A stretch of 64,000 bases of DNA, taken from the NCBI GenBank assembly GCA_017308475.1, contig JAFKEU010000004.1, positions 434,001-498,000 on the forward strand. Reading direction: 5' to 3'. Position 1 is the first letter of the stretch; each line of letters opens with the position of its first letter. A program made the translations under genes and the position numbers. Positions 1 through 9,010 of the stretch are shown in pieces. A model generated the notes under the pieces. It did no database searches. It saw nothing but the letters and a program-made list of their open reading frames with translations, and had not been told where the DNA came from. The DNA is from Alphaproteobacteria bacterium (GTDB lineage Bacteria; Pseudomonadota; Alphaproteobacteria; Micropepsales; Micropepsaceae).

Positions 1-108
1 AAGGTGATGGACGGCAATTTCGTGTCGGTGATGACCTGGTACGACAATGAGTGGGGCTTTTCCAACCGCATGGCGGACACCGCCGTGGCGCTGGGCAAGC
101 TGATCTGA
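1..108 (+). CDS. gap: Glyceraldehyde-3-phosphate dehydrogenase, C-terminal end (partial)
   Basis: Only the last 35 codons are inside the window, ending in TGA. The residues include [16 protein letters not shown], the conserved C-terminal segment of type I GAPDH, and the chain ends in LGKLI. GAPDH converts glyceraldehyde 3-phosphate to 1,3-bisphosphoglycerate in the cytoplasm. The next gene is pgk, which uses that product, so a gap-pgk-fba glycolytic/gluconeogenic operon is likely. The N-terminal NAD-binding domain and catalytic cysteine are upstream of the window and cannot be checked. Confidence 0.95.
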   Translation, partial: KVMDGNFVSVMTWYDNEWGFSNRMADTAVALGKLI

Positions 109-145
109 CGCAAGGGCGCCAAACCTGCAGCGAAAGCGGAGGGCC

Positions 146-1342
146 ATGAACAAGTTCCGCACACTCGACGACCTGGACGTGAAGGGCAGGCGCGTTCTGG
201 TGCGCGCCGACCTCAACGTGCCGGTGAAGGATGGCGTCGTCACCGACACCACCCGCATCGAGCGCCAGGCCCCGACCATCCGCGAGCTGGCGGACAAAGG
301 CGCGAAGGTGGTCGTCCTCAGCCATTTCGACCGGCCCAAGGGCAAGGTCGTGCCGTCCATGTCGCTGAAGATGCTGGTCCAGCCGCTGGAAAACGTGCTG
401 GACCGGCCGGTTTCCTTTGCGCCGGACTGCATCGGCCCGGTGGCGCAGAAGGCCGTGGGGGCGCTGAAGGATGGCGGCATCCTGCTGCTGGAAAACACCC
501 GCTTCCACGCGGGTGAGGAAAAGAACGATCCCGGGATGGCCCGCGCGCTGGCGGCGCTGGGCGACATCTACGTCAACGACGCATTTTCGGCGGCGCACCG
601 TGCCCATGCCAGCACCGAAGGGGTGGCGCGGCTTCTGCCCAATGCCGCCGGCCGGTCCATGCAGGCCGAACTGACCCATCTGCAGAAGGCGCTGGGCAAT
701 CCCGAACGGCCGCTGATGGCGGTGGTCGGCGGGGCCAAGGTTTCCACCAAGATCGCGCTGCTGGAAAACCTGGTGACACGGGTGGAGGTGCTGGTGATCG
801 GGGGCGCCATGGCCAACACCTTCCTGGCCGCCGAGGGCGTTCCGGTGGGCAAGTCGCTCTACGAGCCGGACCATCTGGACACCGCGCGGCATGTGATCGG
901 CCTGGCCACCGATACCGGGGCCGTGATCCTGTTGCCCACGGACGTGGTGGTGGCCAGGCAATTCAGGGCGGGCGCGGAACACCGCACGGTGCCGGTGTCC
1001 GAAATCGGCGCCGACGAGATGGTACTGGACGTGGGCCCCGCCAGCATCGCGGCCTTCCGCAACCGGCTGGCGGTGACCCGGACCCTGGTGTGGAACGGGC
1101 CGTTCGGCGCCTTCGAGACCCCGCCCTTCGACGCGGGAACCGTGGCGGCGGCAAAGGCGGTGGCGGCTGAGACAAAATCGGGCGCGCTGTTGAGCGTGGC
1201 GGGCGGCGGCGATACGGTTGCGGCACTGGCCCACGCCGGGGTGGAGGACGATTTCACCTATGTCTCCACCGCCGGCGGCGCCTTCCTGGAATGGCTTGAG
1301 GGCAAGGAACTGCCCGGAGTCGAAGCCCTGACGACCCGATAG
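146..1342 (+). CDS. pgk: Phosphoglycerate kinase
   Basis: This 398-residue protein has the usual bacterial PGK length. It interconverts 1,3-bisphosphoglycerate and 3-phosphoglycerate with ATP formation in the cytoplasm. Family signatures are visible in order: RADLNVPV near residue 20, the SHFDRPKG segment near 60, GGAKVSTKI near 195, WNGPFGAFE near 315 and GGGDTVAAL near 350 (nucleotide-binding C-terminal domain). The ATG is preceded by a GGAGG ribosome site. It starts 37 bp after gap and ends 8 bp before the aldolase gene, so the three are probably one transcript. Family assignment is secure. Confidence 0.98.
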   Translation: MNKFRTLDDLDVKGRRVLVRADLNVPVKDGVVTDTTRIERQAPTIRELADKGAKVVVLSHFDRPKGKVVPSMSLKMLVQPLENVLDRPVSFAPDCIGPVAQKAVGALKDGGILLLENTRFHAGEEKNDPGMARALAALGDIYVNDAFSAAHRAHASTEGVARLLPNAAGRSMQAELTHLQKALGNPERPLMAVVGGAKVSTKIALLENLVTRVEVLVIGGAMANTFLAAEGVPVGKSLYEPDHLDTARHVIGLATDTGAVILLPTDVVVARQFRAGAEHRTVPVSEIGADEMVLDVGPASIAAFRNRLAVTRTLVWNGPFGAFETPPFDAGTVAAAKAVAAETKSGALLSVAGGGDTVAALAHAGVEDDFTYVSTAGGAFLEWLEGKELPGVEALTTR

Positions 1343-1350
1343 AGGAAACG

Positions 1351-2376
1351 ATGAATCTCGACGCCCTGCACGCAATCGCCGTGAAAATGGTGGCGCCCGG
1401 CAAGGGCATCCTGGCCGCCGACGAATCCAGCGGCACGATCAAGAAGCGCTTCGATGCCATCAAGGTGGAGAACACCGAAGAGAACCGCCGCGACTATCGC
1501 GAGATGCTGTTCCGCACCGCCGGGGCGATGAAGGATCACATCTCGGGCGTGATCCTGTTCGACGAAACCATCCGCCAGAAGGCCAAGGATGGCACGCCGC
1601 TGGTCAAGCTGATCGAGGCCGCCGGCTCAATTCCCGGCATCAAGGTCGACCAGGGCGCCAAGAAGATGGCGCTGTTCCCCGGCGAGACCATCACCGAGGG
1701 ACTGGACGGGCTGCGCGAGCGCTTCGTGGAGTATCACGGCCTGGGCGCGCGCTTCGCGAAGTGGCGCGCGGTGATCGACATCGGCGCTGGAATCCCCAGC
1801 TATGGCGCCATCCATGCCAATGCCCAGGCGCTGGCGCGCTATGCGGCGCTGGCCCAGGAAAACGGCATCGTGCCGATCGTGGAGCCCGAAGTGCTGATGG
1901 ACGGCGATCACGACATCGACCGATGCGACGAGGTCACCACCTTCGTGCTGAAAGAAGTGTTCCAGGAGCTTTACTACGCCAAGGTCGCGCTGGAAGGCAT
2001 GGTGCTGAAGCCCAACATGACCATCCCCGGCAAGAAGTGCGCGAAGCAGAATTCGGCGCAGGAGGTGGCTGAGCGCACGCTGAAGACGCTGAAGCGCTGC
2101 GTGCCGCCGGCGGTGCCGGGCATTGCTTTCCTGTCGGGCGGCCAGTCCGACGAAGACGCCACCGCGCATCTGTCGGCGATGAACGCGATGGGGCCCCTGC
2201 CCTGGGGCCTGACGTTCAGCTATGGCCGCGCGCTGCAGGCCGCGCCGCAGAAGGCCTGGAGCGGCAAGGCGGAGAATGTGGCAGCCGGGCAGAAGGCGTT
2301 CGCCCATCGCGCGCTGATGAATTCGCTGGCGGCCCTGGGAAAATGGAGCCCGGCGGAAGAGAAGAAGGCAGCTTGA
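1351..2376 (+). CDS. fba: Fructose-bisphosphate aldolase, class I
   Basis: The 341-residue product cleaves or forms fructose 1,6-bisphosphate through a Schiff base. The motif VLKPNM contains the likely Schiff-base lysine, Lys220, as in animal-type class I aldolases, and VEPE near residue 178 carries the usual acidic residues. The N-terminal GKGILAADESSGTI is also typical. A metal-dependent class II enzyme is excluded by these motifs. The gene follows pgk by 8 bp with GAGGAAACG before the ATG. Its stop codon overlaps a possible TTG start of the next gene (TTGA). Confidence 0.96.
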   Translation: MNLDALHAIAVKMVAPGKGILAADESSGTIKKRFDAIKVENTEENRRDYREMLFRTAGAMKDHISGVILFDETIRQKAKDGTPLVKLIEAAGSIPGIKVDQGAKKMALFPGETITEGLDGLRERFVEYHGLGARFAKWRAVIDIGAGIPSYGAIHANAQALARYAALAQENGIVPIVEPEVLMDGDHDIDRCDEVTTFVLKEVFQELYYAKVALEGMVLKPNMTIPGKKCAKQNSAQEVAERTLKTLKRCVPPAVPGIAFLSGGQSDEDATAHLSAMNAMGPLPWGLTFSYGRALQAAPQKAWSGKAENVAAGQKAFAHRALMNSLAALGKWSPAEEKKAA

Positions 2377-2810
2377 CCGCGCCTGTAAGGGCAACGCCAG
2401 AACAAGCTGAGAACGTCTTTGAGCTTTGGATTTCAGCCAAAGATGCTTTTCAACTTCATGAGTCGTACAGCGACCCTTCCAACAGAAGGAAGAACATCGA
2501 CTGGCTTCAAGAAGAGGCCGCGGCTGGCCGCGTATGGATTGTGGAGGAAGACAATAAAATTACTGGCCTCGCGATCATCCATTCTGACAAACCAGAAATC
2601 TGGTATTTGGTTGTACGCCAAGGCTATCGAGGATTAGGGATCGGCGCGTCGATAGTCCGGCATCTACAATCAGATGTTGCCGACGATCAACTCAACGCCG
2701 AATCTCGGACCCCAGAGGCTAAAGCTCTTTTTGAAAAGTGCGGGTTCAGGCAAACAGGGGAAAGCCGCGAAGGATTTCCTATTTTGACCTGGACAAAATC
2801 GAATGTCTGA
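2373..2810 (+). CDS. GNAT-family N-acetyltransferase, lower-GC gene
   Basis: A GNAT acyltransferase of about 145 residues. The acetyl-CoA binding motif A is seen as [11 protein letters not shown], followed by a C-terminal [12 protein letters not shown] segment typical of the fold. The substrate cannot be inferred. I chose the TTG at 2373, which overlaps the aldolase stop as TTGA and is preceded by AGAAGAAGG; an in-frame ATG at 2343 lies inside the aldolase gene. The 3' end overlaps thiE by 8 bp. Base composition is near 50% GC, clearly below its neighbours, which suggests recent acquisition. Its position between glycolytic genes and thiE gives no functional hint. Confidence 0.85.
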   Translation: MTAPVRATPEQAENVFELWISAKDAFQLHESYSDPSNRRKNIDWLQEEAAAGRVWIVEEDNKITGLAIIHSDKPEIWYLVVRQGYRGLGIGASIVRHLQSDVADDQLNAESRTPEAKALFEKCGFRQTGESREGFPILTWTKSNV

Positions 2811-3408
2811 TTGCAGGCTATACTTGATTTCGCCACCCCGTCTATCGGCGGCGAATTTTTTGGAGGCCCTGAAAGGCGGCGATGTCGCCAGCTTCCAGCT
2901 GCGCCTGAAGGACGCCGGCGACGACGAGATCCGCCGCGCTACCGACCTCTTGCGCCCCATCGTGCAGGCCGCCGGCGCGGCCTTCATCCTGAACGACCGA
3001 CCTGACCTGGCGCACGAACTGGGCTGCGACGGCGTGCATATCGGCCAGGAGGACACGCCCTATGAGACTGCCCGGCGCATCATGGGCGAGGATGCCATCG
3101 TGGGGGTGACCTGCCATGACAGCCGCCATCTGGCGATGGAAGCGGCCGAGGCAGGCGCCGACTATGTCGCCTTTGGCGCTTTCTTTCCCACCACGACCAA
3201 AGAGCCCAAGACCGCCTGCGACATCGAGATCATCCGATGGTGGAGCGAGATGATGGTGGTGCCATGCGTCGCCATCGGCGGCATCACCGTGGCCAACGCC
3301 CCCGCGCTGGTCGAGGCGGGGGCCGATTTCCTGGCGGTTTCTGCCGGGGTGTGGGAATACCCCGACGGCCCGGCGGCGGCGGTCAAGGCGTTTAACGGCT
3401 TGTTTTGA
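2803..3408 (+). CDS. thiE: Thiamine-phosphate synthase
   Basis: A 201-residue TIM-barrel protein joining HMP-pyrophosphate and thiazole phosphate to give thiamine phosphate. ThiE signatures are present in order: FQLRLKDA near residue 30, LNDRPDLA near 65, DGVHIGQED near 75, GVTCHDS near 103, [13 protein letters not shown] near 122 (phosphate and pyrophosphate binding) and VAIGGIT near 157. TenI-like homologues lack part of this set, so a real ThiE is favoured. The ATG overlaps the end of the GNAT gene by 8 bp. No other thiamine genes are in the window. Confidence 0.93.
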   Translation: MSDCRLYLISPPRLSAANFLEALKGGDVASFQLRLKDAGDDEIRRATDLLRPIVQAAGAAFILNDRPDLAHELGCDGVHIGQEDTPYETARRIMGEDAIVGVTCHDSRHLAMEAAEAGADYVAFGAFFPTTTKEPKTACDIEIIRWWSEMMVVPCVAIGGITVANAPALVEAGADFLAVSAGVWEYPDGPAAAVKAFNGLF

Positions 3409-3414
3409 CCTTTG

Positions 3415-3433
3415 CCCTCCCTCCAGGGGAGGG
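3415..3433. repeat. Short palindrome CCCTCCC-TCCAG-GGGAGGG after thiE
   Basis: A perfect 7-bp inverted repeat with a 5-base loop lies 6 bp after the thiE stop. There is no run of T after it, so it is not a classic intrinsic terminator. The same arms with a different loop occur at 20701-20719, and a related longer form is at 43397-43423, all just downstream of genes. Confidence 0.6.
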
Positions 3434-3522
3434 TTGAGGTTCGGTGCCCGCCGGGCTATCACCCGCCCGCTCTTTGAACCCGCAGACCGTCTCCACCCCG
3501 CGCCCGAGGGAGCGCATTTCAC

Positions 3523-4092
3523 ATGGCCAAGATCACCGGAAACGAAATCAGCCCCGGCACCCTGATCAACTACAATGGCGGGCTTTGGATCGCGGTGAAG
3601 ACCCAGAAGGTCAAGCCCGGCAAGGGCGGCGCCTACAACCAGGTCGAACTGAAGAACGTCACCCAGGGCACCAAGCTCAACCAGCGCTTCCGCTCCGACG
3701 AAACGGTGGACGAAGTCGTGCTGGAGAAAAAGGACTTCCAGTTCCTGTTCGCCAATGGCGACATGCTGACCTTCATGGACATGGAAAGCTACGACCAGAT
3801 CGAGCTGGCGGTGGAATTCGTCGGCGAGGACCAGGCGGCATTCCTGCAGGACGGAATGAAGACGCTGGTGCAACTGCATGAAGGCAAGCCCATCGGCATC
3901 AAGCTGCCGGTGCAGGTGACGCTGACCGTGGCCGAGGCCGATCCGGTGCTGCGCGGCGGCACCGCCGCGCCCAGCTACAAGGGCGCGGTGCTGGAGAACG
4001 GATTGAAGATCCAGGTGCCGCCTTTCATCGCGGCAGGCGAGAAGATCATCGTCGCCACCGAAGATGGTTCGTATGTGAGGCGCGCAGAGTAA
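3523..4092 (+). CDS. efp: Translation elongation factor P
   Basis: A 189-residue EF-P that relieves ribosome stalling on polyproline stretches. It has the three-domain arrangement: N-terminal KOW-like domain, then two OB-fold domains ending in the conserved GDGSYVRR-like tail (seen as [10 protein letters not shown]). Lys34 in KPGKGGAY is the residue that receives beta-lysine in species with EpmA; no epmA gene is visible here. The stop codon TAA overlaps the ATG of the following phosphatase gene (TAATG), so the two are translationally coupled. Confidence 0.97.
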   Translation: MAKITGNEISPGTLINYNGGLWIAVKTQKVKPGKGGAYNQVELKNVTQGTKLNQRFRSDETVDEVVLEKKDFQFLFANGDMLTFMDMESYDQIELAVEFVGEDQAAFLQDGMKTLVQLHEGKPIGIKLPVQVTLTVAEADPVLRGGTAAPSYKGAVLENGLKIQVPPFIAAGEKIIVATEDGSYVRRAE

Positions 4093-4892
4093 TGGCTTAC
4101 AATTCCCCTGCCCTGAATGTGATGACGGCCGCCGCCCGGAAGGCCGGCCGCCCCCTGGTCCGCGACTTCAACGAACTGGAGAATCTCCAGATCTCGATGA
4201 AGGGGCCGGCGGATTTCGTCACCCATGCCGACAAGCGCACCGAGCACATCCTGATCGAGGAACTGTCGAAGGCCCGCCCCGGCTATGGCTTCCTGGGCGA
4301 GGAAGGCGGCGTGGTGGAAGGCAAGGACGCCACCCACCGCTTCATCATCGACCCCATCGACGGCACCACCAATTTCATGCATGGCGTGCCGCATTTCGCC
4401 ATCTCCATCGGGCTGGAACGCGAAGGCAAGCTGATCGCGGGCGTGGTCTACAATCCCGTCACCGACGACCTCTACACCGCCGAGAAGGGCCACGGCGCCT
4501 ACCTGAACAACCGTCGCCTGCGCGTCGCCGGGCGCAAGGATTTGCCGCAAAGCCTGATCGCCACCGGCCTGCCGTGGCTGGGCCGTGAAGACGGCATGAA
4601 CCGGGCGATGGTGGAGACTGCCGCCGTGCTGGGTGCCACGTCAGGCATTCGCCGCTTCGGCTCGGCCTCGCTGGACATGGCGTTCGTCGCGGCCGGCCGC
4701 TTCGACGGCTTCTGGGAGCGCGGGCTTTATCCCTGGGACGTGGCCGCTGGCATCGTGCTGGTGCGCGAGGCGGGCGGCGTGGTCAGCGACATGGATGGCG
4801 GCGCCGACATGCTGACCGGCGGCTCGCTGCTGACGTCGAACGAGCATCTGCATCCGCAGCTTCTGAAGCTGCTGAAGGAAGCAGGCGCCTGA
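4092..4892 (+). CDS. suhB: Inositol-1-monophosphatase family protein
   Basis: A 266-residue Mg-dependent phosphomonoesterase. Metal-binding motifs are present: GEEGG at residues 69-73, DPIDGTTNF at 87-95 and PWDVAAG in the C-terminal half. The family includes SuhB (inositol phosphatase and antitermination partner), histidinol phosphatase HisN and CysQ-like enzymes; the sequence is nearest to SuhB-type proteins, but the substrate is inferred. The ATG overlaps the efp stop by one base. Confidence 0.9.
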   Translation: MAYNSPALNVMTAAARKAGRPLVRDFNELENLQISMKGPADFVTHADKRTEHILIEELSKARPGYGFLGEEGGVVEGKDATHRFIIDPIDGTTNFMHGVPHFAISIGLEREGKLIAGVVYNPVTDDLYTAEKGHGAYLNNRRLRVAGRKDLPQSLIATGLPWLGREDGMNRAMVETAAVLGATSGIRRFGSASLDMAFVAAGRFDGFWERGLYPWDVAAGIVLVREAGGVVSDMDGGADMLTGGSLLTSNEHLHPQLLKLLKEAGA

Positions 4893-5099
4893 TACGTCAG
4901 GCAAGTGATACGGATTCTGATTTACATCCGCATGCTGCTGCGCAGTGCCGATCGACCGGTGAAGGCCGCGTGATGAGCGCGGCGAACTTCGCTGCCCATC
5001 TGCAAAATGAATTCCAGGACATGTTGGCGAGGAGTTGATCTCACGCAAGGGTGAAGCAGAGCGCGCACGATAGGCCTTCAATATTGATGGAGGGCCATA

Positions 5100-6443
5100 A
5101 TGCGTACCCGGATTATCTCTGCCTTGTTTCTTCGCATCGTGATTGCGCTGCCTGCCCTGGCAAGTTCCGCAGGCCAGGCATCCGCGGTCCCCGCATTCGC
5201 CGACCAGACCGGCCAGCCCTGCTCGTCATGCCATGTCGGCGGATTTGGCCCCCAACTGACGGTGTTCGGGCGCCAGTTCAAGCTTCTTGGATATACGGCG
5301 CGCACGGTTGACGGCACTGTCCCGGTTTCGGCCATGGCGGTCGCTTCTTATCTGCGCACAGCGGCCGATCAGCCGCCGGCCCCGCCCTATGCCGCGAACG
5401 ACAATGTTGCGCTGGATCAGGTCAGCCTGTTTCTCGCAGGCGGCCTGGGCGATCATTTCGGCGGTTTCAGCCAGTTCACCTATGACGGGATCGGCCGCGC
5501 ATTTTCCTGGGACAACCTTGATCTGAGGGCCGTGAACGATTTCACGGTGGACAAGACCGACCTGGTGGCGGGCATCAGCCTCAACAACAATCCGGCCGTC
5601 CAGGATCCCTGGAACACCCTGCCCGCCTGGGGATTTCCCTATACTGATTCCGATCTGGCGCCGTCTCCGGGCGCCACCACCATGTTGAATGGCGGGCTGG
5701 CGCAAAGCGCCCTTGGGCTTTCCGCCTATGCCTGGTGGAATTCTTCCCTGTATGGCGAAGCGGGACTCTATTTGACGCCTGGTCGCGGATTCATGCGCGC
5801 GATGGGCGCGGATGGCGGCGCCGTCCTGCGCGGCGGGGCGCCCTATGTCCGCGTCGGCTACGAAAAGGACTATGACGACCAGAATTTCCAGCTTGGCGTC
5901 ACGGCCTTCTTTCCCCATCTCGATCCTGGCGGCGACCGCACCGCAGCCGTTTCCGACAAATACCAGGATCTGAGCTTCGATGGTTCCTATCAGTATCTGG
6001 GATCGGACAGCGGCAACGTCTATCAGCTCAACCTGCGCTACATCCACGAGCAGCAATCGCTCGACGGCACCTATGCGCTTGGGGGATCGTCAAACCCCTC
6101 CGATACGCTCGACGAATTCGAGGCCGATGCCTCCTACTACTGGCACAACGAAATCGGCTTCACCGGGGGCTATTTCAACAATGCCGGTTCCACGGATGCG
6201 CTGCTCTATGCCGACAACCGCACCGGCAAGCCCAACAGCGCCGGATTCATCTTTCAGCTTGACGGAACGCCGTTTGGAAATGGCGACAACATATCCTCAT
6301 TCGGCAATCACCTGAACCTGCGCGTCGGCATGCAGTACCGGCTGTTCACCCAATTCAACGGCGCCGCCAGGAATTTTGACGGCGCCGGGAGCGACAGCTC
6401 CGGCAATGACACATTCAGGGTCTTCACGTGGCTGGCGCTTTAG
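5100..6443 (+). CDS. Cyc2-like outer-membrane monoheme cytochrome c / porin fusion
   Basis: The 447-residue product starts with a signal peptide (cleavage near residue 29), then a short heme domain with one CSSCH motif at residues 41-45 and the segment VFGRQFKLLGY. The remaining ~370 residues are rich in alternating aromatic/polar strands (for example YVRVGYEKDY, LNLRYIHEQQ, LNLRVGMQYRLF) and look like an outer-membrane beta barrel. A single-heme N-terminus fused to a barrel is the architecture of Cyc2, the iron-oxidising outer-membrane cytochrome. The distal heme ligand is not identified. A GGAGGG ribosome site precedes the ATG. A cupredoxin gene follows 68 bp later on the same strand. Function in iron oxidation is inference; a general redox porin is the alternative. 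Confidence 0.75.
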   Translation: MRTRIISALFLRIVIALPALASSAGQASAVPAFADQTGQPCSSCHVGGFGPQLTVFGRQFKLLGYTARTVDGTVPVSAMAVASYLRTAADQPPAPPYAANDNVALDQVSLFLAGGLGDHFGGFSQFTYDGIGRAFSWDNLDLRAVNDFTVDKTDLVAGISLNNNPAVQDPWNTLPAWGFPYTDSDLAPSPGATTMLNGGLAQSALGLSAYAWWNSSLYGEAGLYLTPGRGFMRAMGADGGAVLRGGAPYVRVGYEKDYDDQNFQLGVTAFFPHLDPGGDRTAAVSDKYQDLSFDGSYQYLGSDSGNVYQLNLRYIHEQQSLDGTYALGGSSNPSDTLDEFEADASYYWHNEIGFTGGYFNNAGSTDALLYADNRTGKPNSAGFIFQLDGTPFGNGDNISSFGNHLNLRVGMQYRLFTQFNGAARNFDGAGSDSSGNDTFRVFTWLAL

Positions 6444-6511
6444 GCGCCAGTCATCGACGGAGAAAGCAGACGTAACGGATCAACTCGATTTACCTCGAAA
6501 GGAATTCTTGA

Positions 6512-6850
6512 ATGACACGCAAATCTCACATCCTGGCCGGCGCCGTTGGAATCACGATCGTCCTGGCCACTGCCATGCCGGCAGCCATGGCCGCCCAGAC
6601 GGTCATTGACCAGAAGGGACTTAAATTCGTCCCCAATGCGGTCACCATAAATGCGGGCGACACGATACTTTTCACCAACAGCGACCCGTTCACCCATGAT
6701 GTGACCGTGGTGGGCGCCAACGGCGCCCCAAGCGACAAGGGGCTCGAGCATCACGGAGAGAGCAAGGTGGTTTCGTTTCCCGACAAGGGCACATTCTCGG
6801 TGATCTGCACGATGCATCCCAATATGAAGGCGACGGTCACTGTAAAGTAG
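6512..6850 (+). CDS. Periplasmic cupredoxin (amicyanin/plastocyanin-like)
   Basis: A 112-residue small blue copper protein with an N-terminal signal peptide ending near AMA at residue 28. Type 1 copper ligands are complete: His62 in THDV, then Cys99, His102 and Met105 in ICTMHPNM, giving the C-x2-H-x2-M loop of amicyanin. It should shuttle single electrons in the periplasm. An AAAGGA ribosome site lies before the ATG. It directly follows the Cyc2-like gene, so it may accept electrons from that cytochrome, much as rusticyanin does in Acidithiobacillus; this pairing is inferred from position. Confidence 0.88.
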   Translation: MTRKSHILAGAVGITIVLATAMPAAMAAQTVIDQKGLKFVPNAVTINAGDTILFTNSDPFTHDVTVVGANGAPSDKGLEHHGESKVVSFPDKGTFSVICTMHPNMKATVTVK

Positions 6851-6914
6851 TTCGCATGCGCCGCGATCGGCGACCGGTCGGCCGCCATCATTGCCCCGCA
6901 GGACGCGCCGGTTG

Positions 6915-7724
6915 CTAGCGGATTCTTGCCGCCGCATTGTCCAGCACCACGTCCTTGACCTCGGCGGTCAGGGGCGTGGCGGGCAGGTGTGAGGTAAAGC
7001 CGATCCCGACATAAAGCTGGCCGCTGCTGCGGAAGGTGACGGGCTTGCCCTCCGGGTGCAGGGGCTCGCCCTGCCAGCTGACATAAAGCTGGTACTGGTC
7101 GCCCTTCTTCTCGATGCCGAAGCGGGTGGGATGGAAAGTCTGCGGGCCCTTCTCGTCCGTGCCCTGGATCGGCTGGCGCTGGGAACGGTATTCGATGTCC
7201 GTCATCTGCGCGCCTTTCTCCGGGCGCCAGGCGATATGGACCATGCCGTTGCCGTGCTGGGCGGCGACGATCTCGCGGCTGTCGTCGTCAAGGCTGTCGC
7301 GGAAGACCAGCGCCACCTTGCGGTCGTGAAAGTCGTTGATATTGGGCCAGGTCACACTCGCCGCGAGCGACACGTCGCCGGTCATCTTCTTCCACAGGAA
7401 GCGGAATTCGTCGCGGCTGTACCAGATGTTATAGCCGGCCGAGGTGATGGTGTAGGTGCCGCTGGCGGCGTCATAGCCGGCGCTGCCGGGCGCCAGCGCG
7501 CCGCCGACATCGGTCTGGCCCTCGAAAATACCGATGGGCTTGTTGAAGGTGACCGAGGCCCGATGAAAGTCCGCCGGCGGCGGCACCTGTTTGTGGGTCG
7601 GCGACTGGGGCAGCGACCAGTCCGGCACATCGACGCCCGGCGGGGGCGGCGGCGGGATCATCGACTGCGCCAAGGCCGGTGACGCGGCAAGAGCGGCAAA
7701 GACCGCGAGCAGAGCGATGCGCAT
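6915..7724 (-). CDS. Secreted DUF1349-like (concanavalin-fold) protein
   Basis: A 269-residue exported protein. The start at 7724 is chosen because GGGAGG lies just before the ATG and the protein then opens with a clear signal peptide (MRIALLAVFAALAASPALA). After a proline-rich segment (PPPPPPGVDVPDW) the body resembles DUF1349/LamG-type beta-sandwich proteins, with NIWYSRDEFRFLWKKMTGD and later VALVFRDSLDDDS. Such domains often accompany carbohydrate-active or TolB-like proteins. No catalytic residues are evident. A LacI-type operator palindrome sits 27 bp upstream, hinting at sugar-responsive control. Confidence 0.75.
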   Translation of the reverse strand: MRIALLAVFAALAASPALAQSMIPPPPPPGVDVPDWSLPQSPTHKQVPPPADFHRASVTFNKPIGIFEGQTDVGGALAPGSAGYDAASGTYTITSAGYNIWYSRDEFRFLWKKMTGDVSLAASVTWPNINDFHDRKVALVFRDSLDDDSREIVAAQHGNGMVHIAWRPEKGAQMTDIEYRSQRQPIQGTDEKGPQTFHPTRFGIEKKGDQYQLYVSWQGEPLHPEGKPVTFRSSGQLYVGIGFTSHLPATPLTAEVKDVVLDNAAARIR

Positions 7725-7751
7725 GAAAGCCTCCCAGCCAGGATCATGTCC

Positions 7752-7765
7752 CGTTAGCGCTAACG
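7752..7765. promoter_or_regulatory. LacI-family operator-like palindrome
   Basis: CGTTAGCGCTAACG is a perfect 14-bp palindrome in the 55-bp gap between the formaldehyde dehydrogenase stop and the start of the DUF1349-like gene. Its centre (AGCGCT) and flanks match the usual LacI/GalR-family operator pattern. No LacI-type regulator gene is in the window. The likely target is the downstream minus-strand gene. Confidence 0.6.
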
Positions 7766-7779
7766 TGCCGCGTTGCCGG

Positions 7780-8889
7780 TCAGAATTCAATCACCGTCCT
7801 GATCGATTCCCCGCTGTGCATCAGGTCGAAGGCTTCATTGATGCGTTCGAGGGGAAGTTTATGCGTGATCAGCGGGTCGATGCTGATCTTGCCGTCCATG
7901 TACCAGTCCACGATGGTCGGCACCTCGGTGCGCCCGCGCACCCCGCCGAAGGCAGTGCCTTTCCAGACCCGTCCGGTGACCAGCTGGAAGGGCCGGGTCT
8001 TGATCTCCTGCCCCGACCCCGCCACGCCGATGATGATGCTTTCGCCCCAGCCGCGATGGCAGCATTCCAGCGCCTGGCGCATCAGATCGACATTGCCCAC
8101 GCATTCGAAGCTGTAGTCGGCGCCGCCTTTGGTCAGTTCGACCAGATGGGGCACCAGATCGCCCTTGATCTGCTTCGGGTTGACGAAGTGCGTCATGCCG
8201 AACTGGCGGGCCAAGTCCTCGCGCGCGGGATTGATGTCCACGCCCACGATCATGTTCGCGCCCGCGAGCGCCGCGCCCTGGATCACGTTCAGGCCGATGC
8301 CGCCCAGCCCGAACACCACCACATTGGCGCCGGGTTCCACCTTGGCGGTGCGGATCACCGCGCCGATGCCGGTGGTGACGCCGCAGCCGATGTAGCAGAC
8401 CTTGTCGAAGGGCGCGTCCTCGCGAATCTTCGCCAGTGCGATCTCGGGCAGCACCGTGTGGTTGGCGAAGGTCGAGCAGCCCATATAGTGATGGATCTTC
8501 TTTCCGCCGATTGAAAAGCGGCTGGTGCCGTCGGGCATCACGCCCTGGCCCTGGGTGCCGCGGATCGAGGTGCACAGGTTGGTCTTGTGGGAGGTGCAGC
8601 TTTTGCACTGGCGGCATTCCGGCGTGTAGAGCGGGATCACATGGTCGCCGGGCTTCAGGCTGGTGACGCCCTGTCCCACCTCGCGCACGATGCCCGCCCC
8701 CTCATGGCCCAGGATCACGGGGAACAGGCCTTCCGGGTCGGCGCCGGAGCGGGTGAATTCGTCGGTGTGACAGACGCCGGTGGCCTTGATTTCGACCAGC
8801 ACTTCGCCGGCGCGCGGGCCTTCCAGGTCCACTTCCTCGATCACCAGCGGTTTTGCGGCCTCATAGGCGACTGCGGCTCTGGTCTTCAT
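7780..8889 (-). CDS. frmA: S-(hydroxymethyl)glutathione dehydrogenase / class III alcohol dehydrogenase
   Basis: A 369-residue zinc alcohol dehydrogenase that oxidises the glutathione adduct of formaldehyde with NAD. The catalytic zinc site is seen in GVCHTDEF and GHEGAGIV; the structural zinc loop has four cysteines in ECRQCKSC and TNLC. The Rossmann motif is [14 protein letters not shown]. The [11 protein letters not shown] segment is characteristic of class III enzymes. The ATG at 8889 has GGGAGGAAA upstream; a longer in-frame start at 8928 lacks this. No S-formylglutathione hydrolase gene is adjacent in the window. Confidence 0.95.
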   Translation of the reverse strand: MKTRAAVAYEAAKPLVIEEVDLEGPRAGEVLVEIKATGVCHTDEFTRSGADPEGLFPVILGHEGAGIVREVGQGVTSLKPGDHVIPLYTPECRQCKSCTSHKTNLCTSIRGTQGQGVMPDGTSRFSIGGKKIHHYMGCSTFANHTVLPEIALAKIREDAPFDKVCYIGCGVTTGIGAVIRTAKVEPGANVVVFGLGGIGLNVIQGAALAGANMIVGVDINPAREDLARQFGMTHFVNPKQIKGDLVPHLVELTKGGADYSFECVGNVDLMRQALECCHRGWGESIIIGVAGSGQEIKTRPFQLVTGRVWKGTAFGGVRGRTEVPTIVDWYMDGKISIDPLITHKLPLERINEAFDLMHSGESIRTVIEF

Positions 8890-9010
8890 CAATTTCCTCC
8901 CGGCTTTGGCGAGCGAAACTTGCGGCATTCGGCTGATATTGCAAAGCGTTAGATTGGCGCTAGGCTGCGGGCCGGGCTATATGTGGGCATCCCAGGCAGG
9001 CGGCGGACAG

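Noticed and set aside
2842..3879. Long minus-strand frame covering thiE and the start of efp
   Set aside because: Antisense of two well-identified genes, spans the intergenic region, no domain recognised.
4973..5038. 21-codon ORF between suhB and the Cyc2-like gene
   Set aside because: Too short, no ribosome site, no recognisable product.
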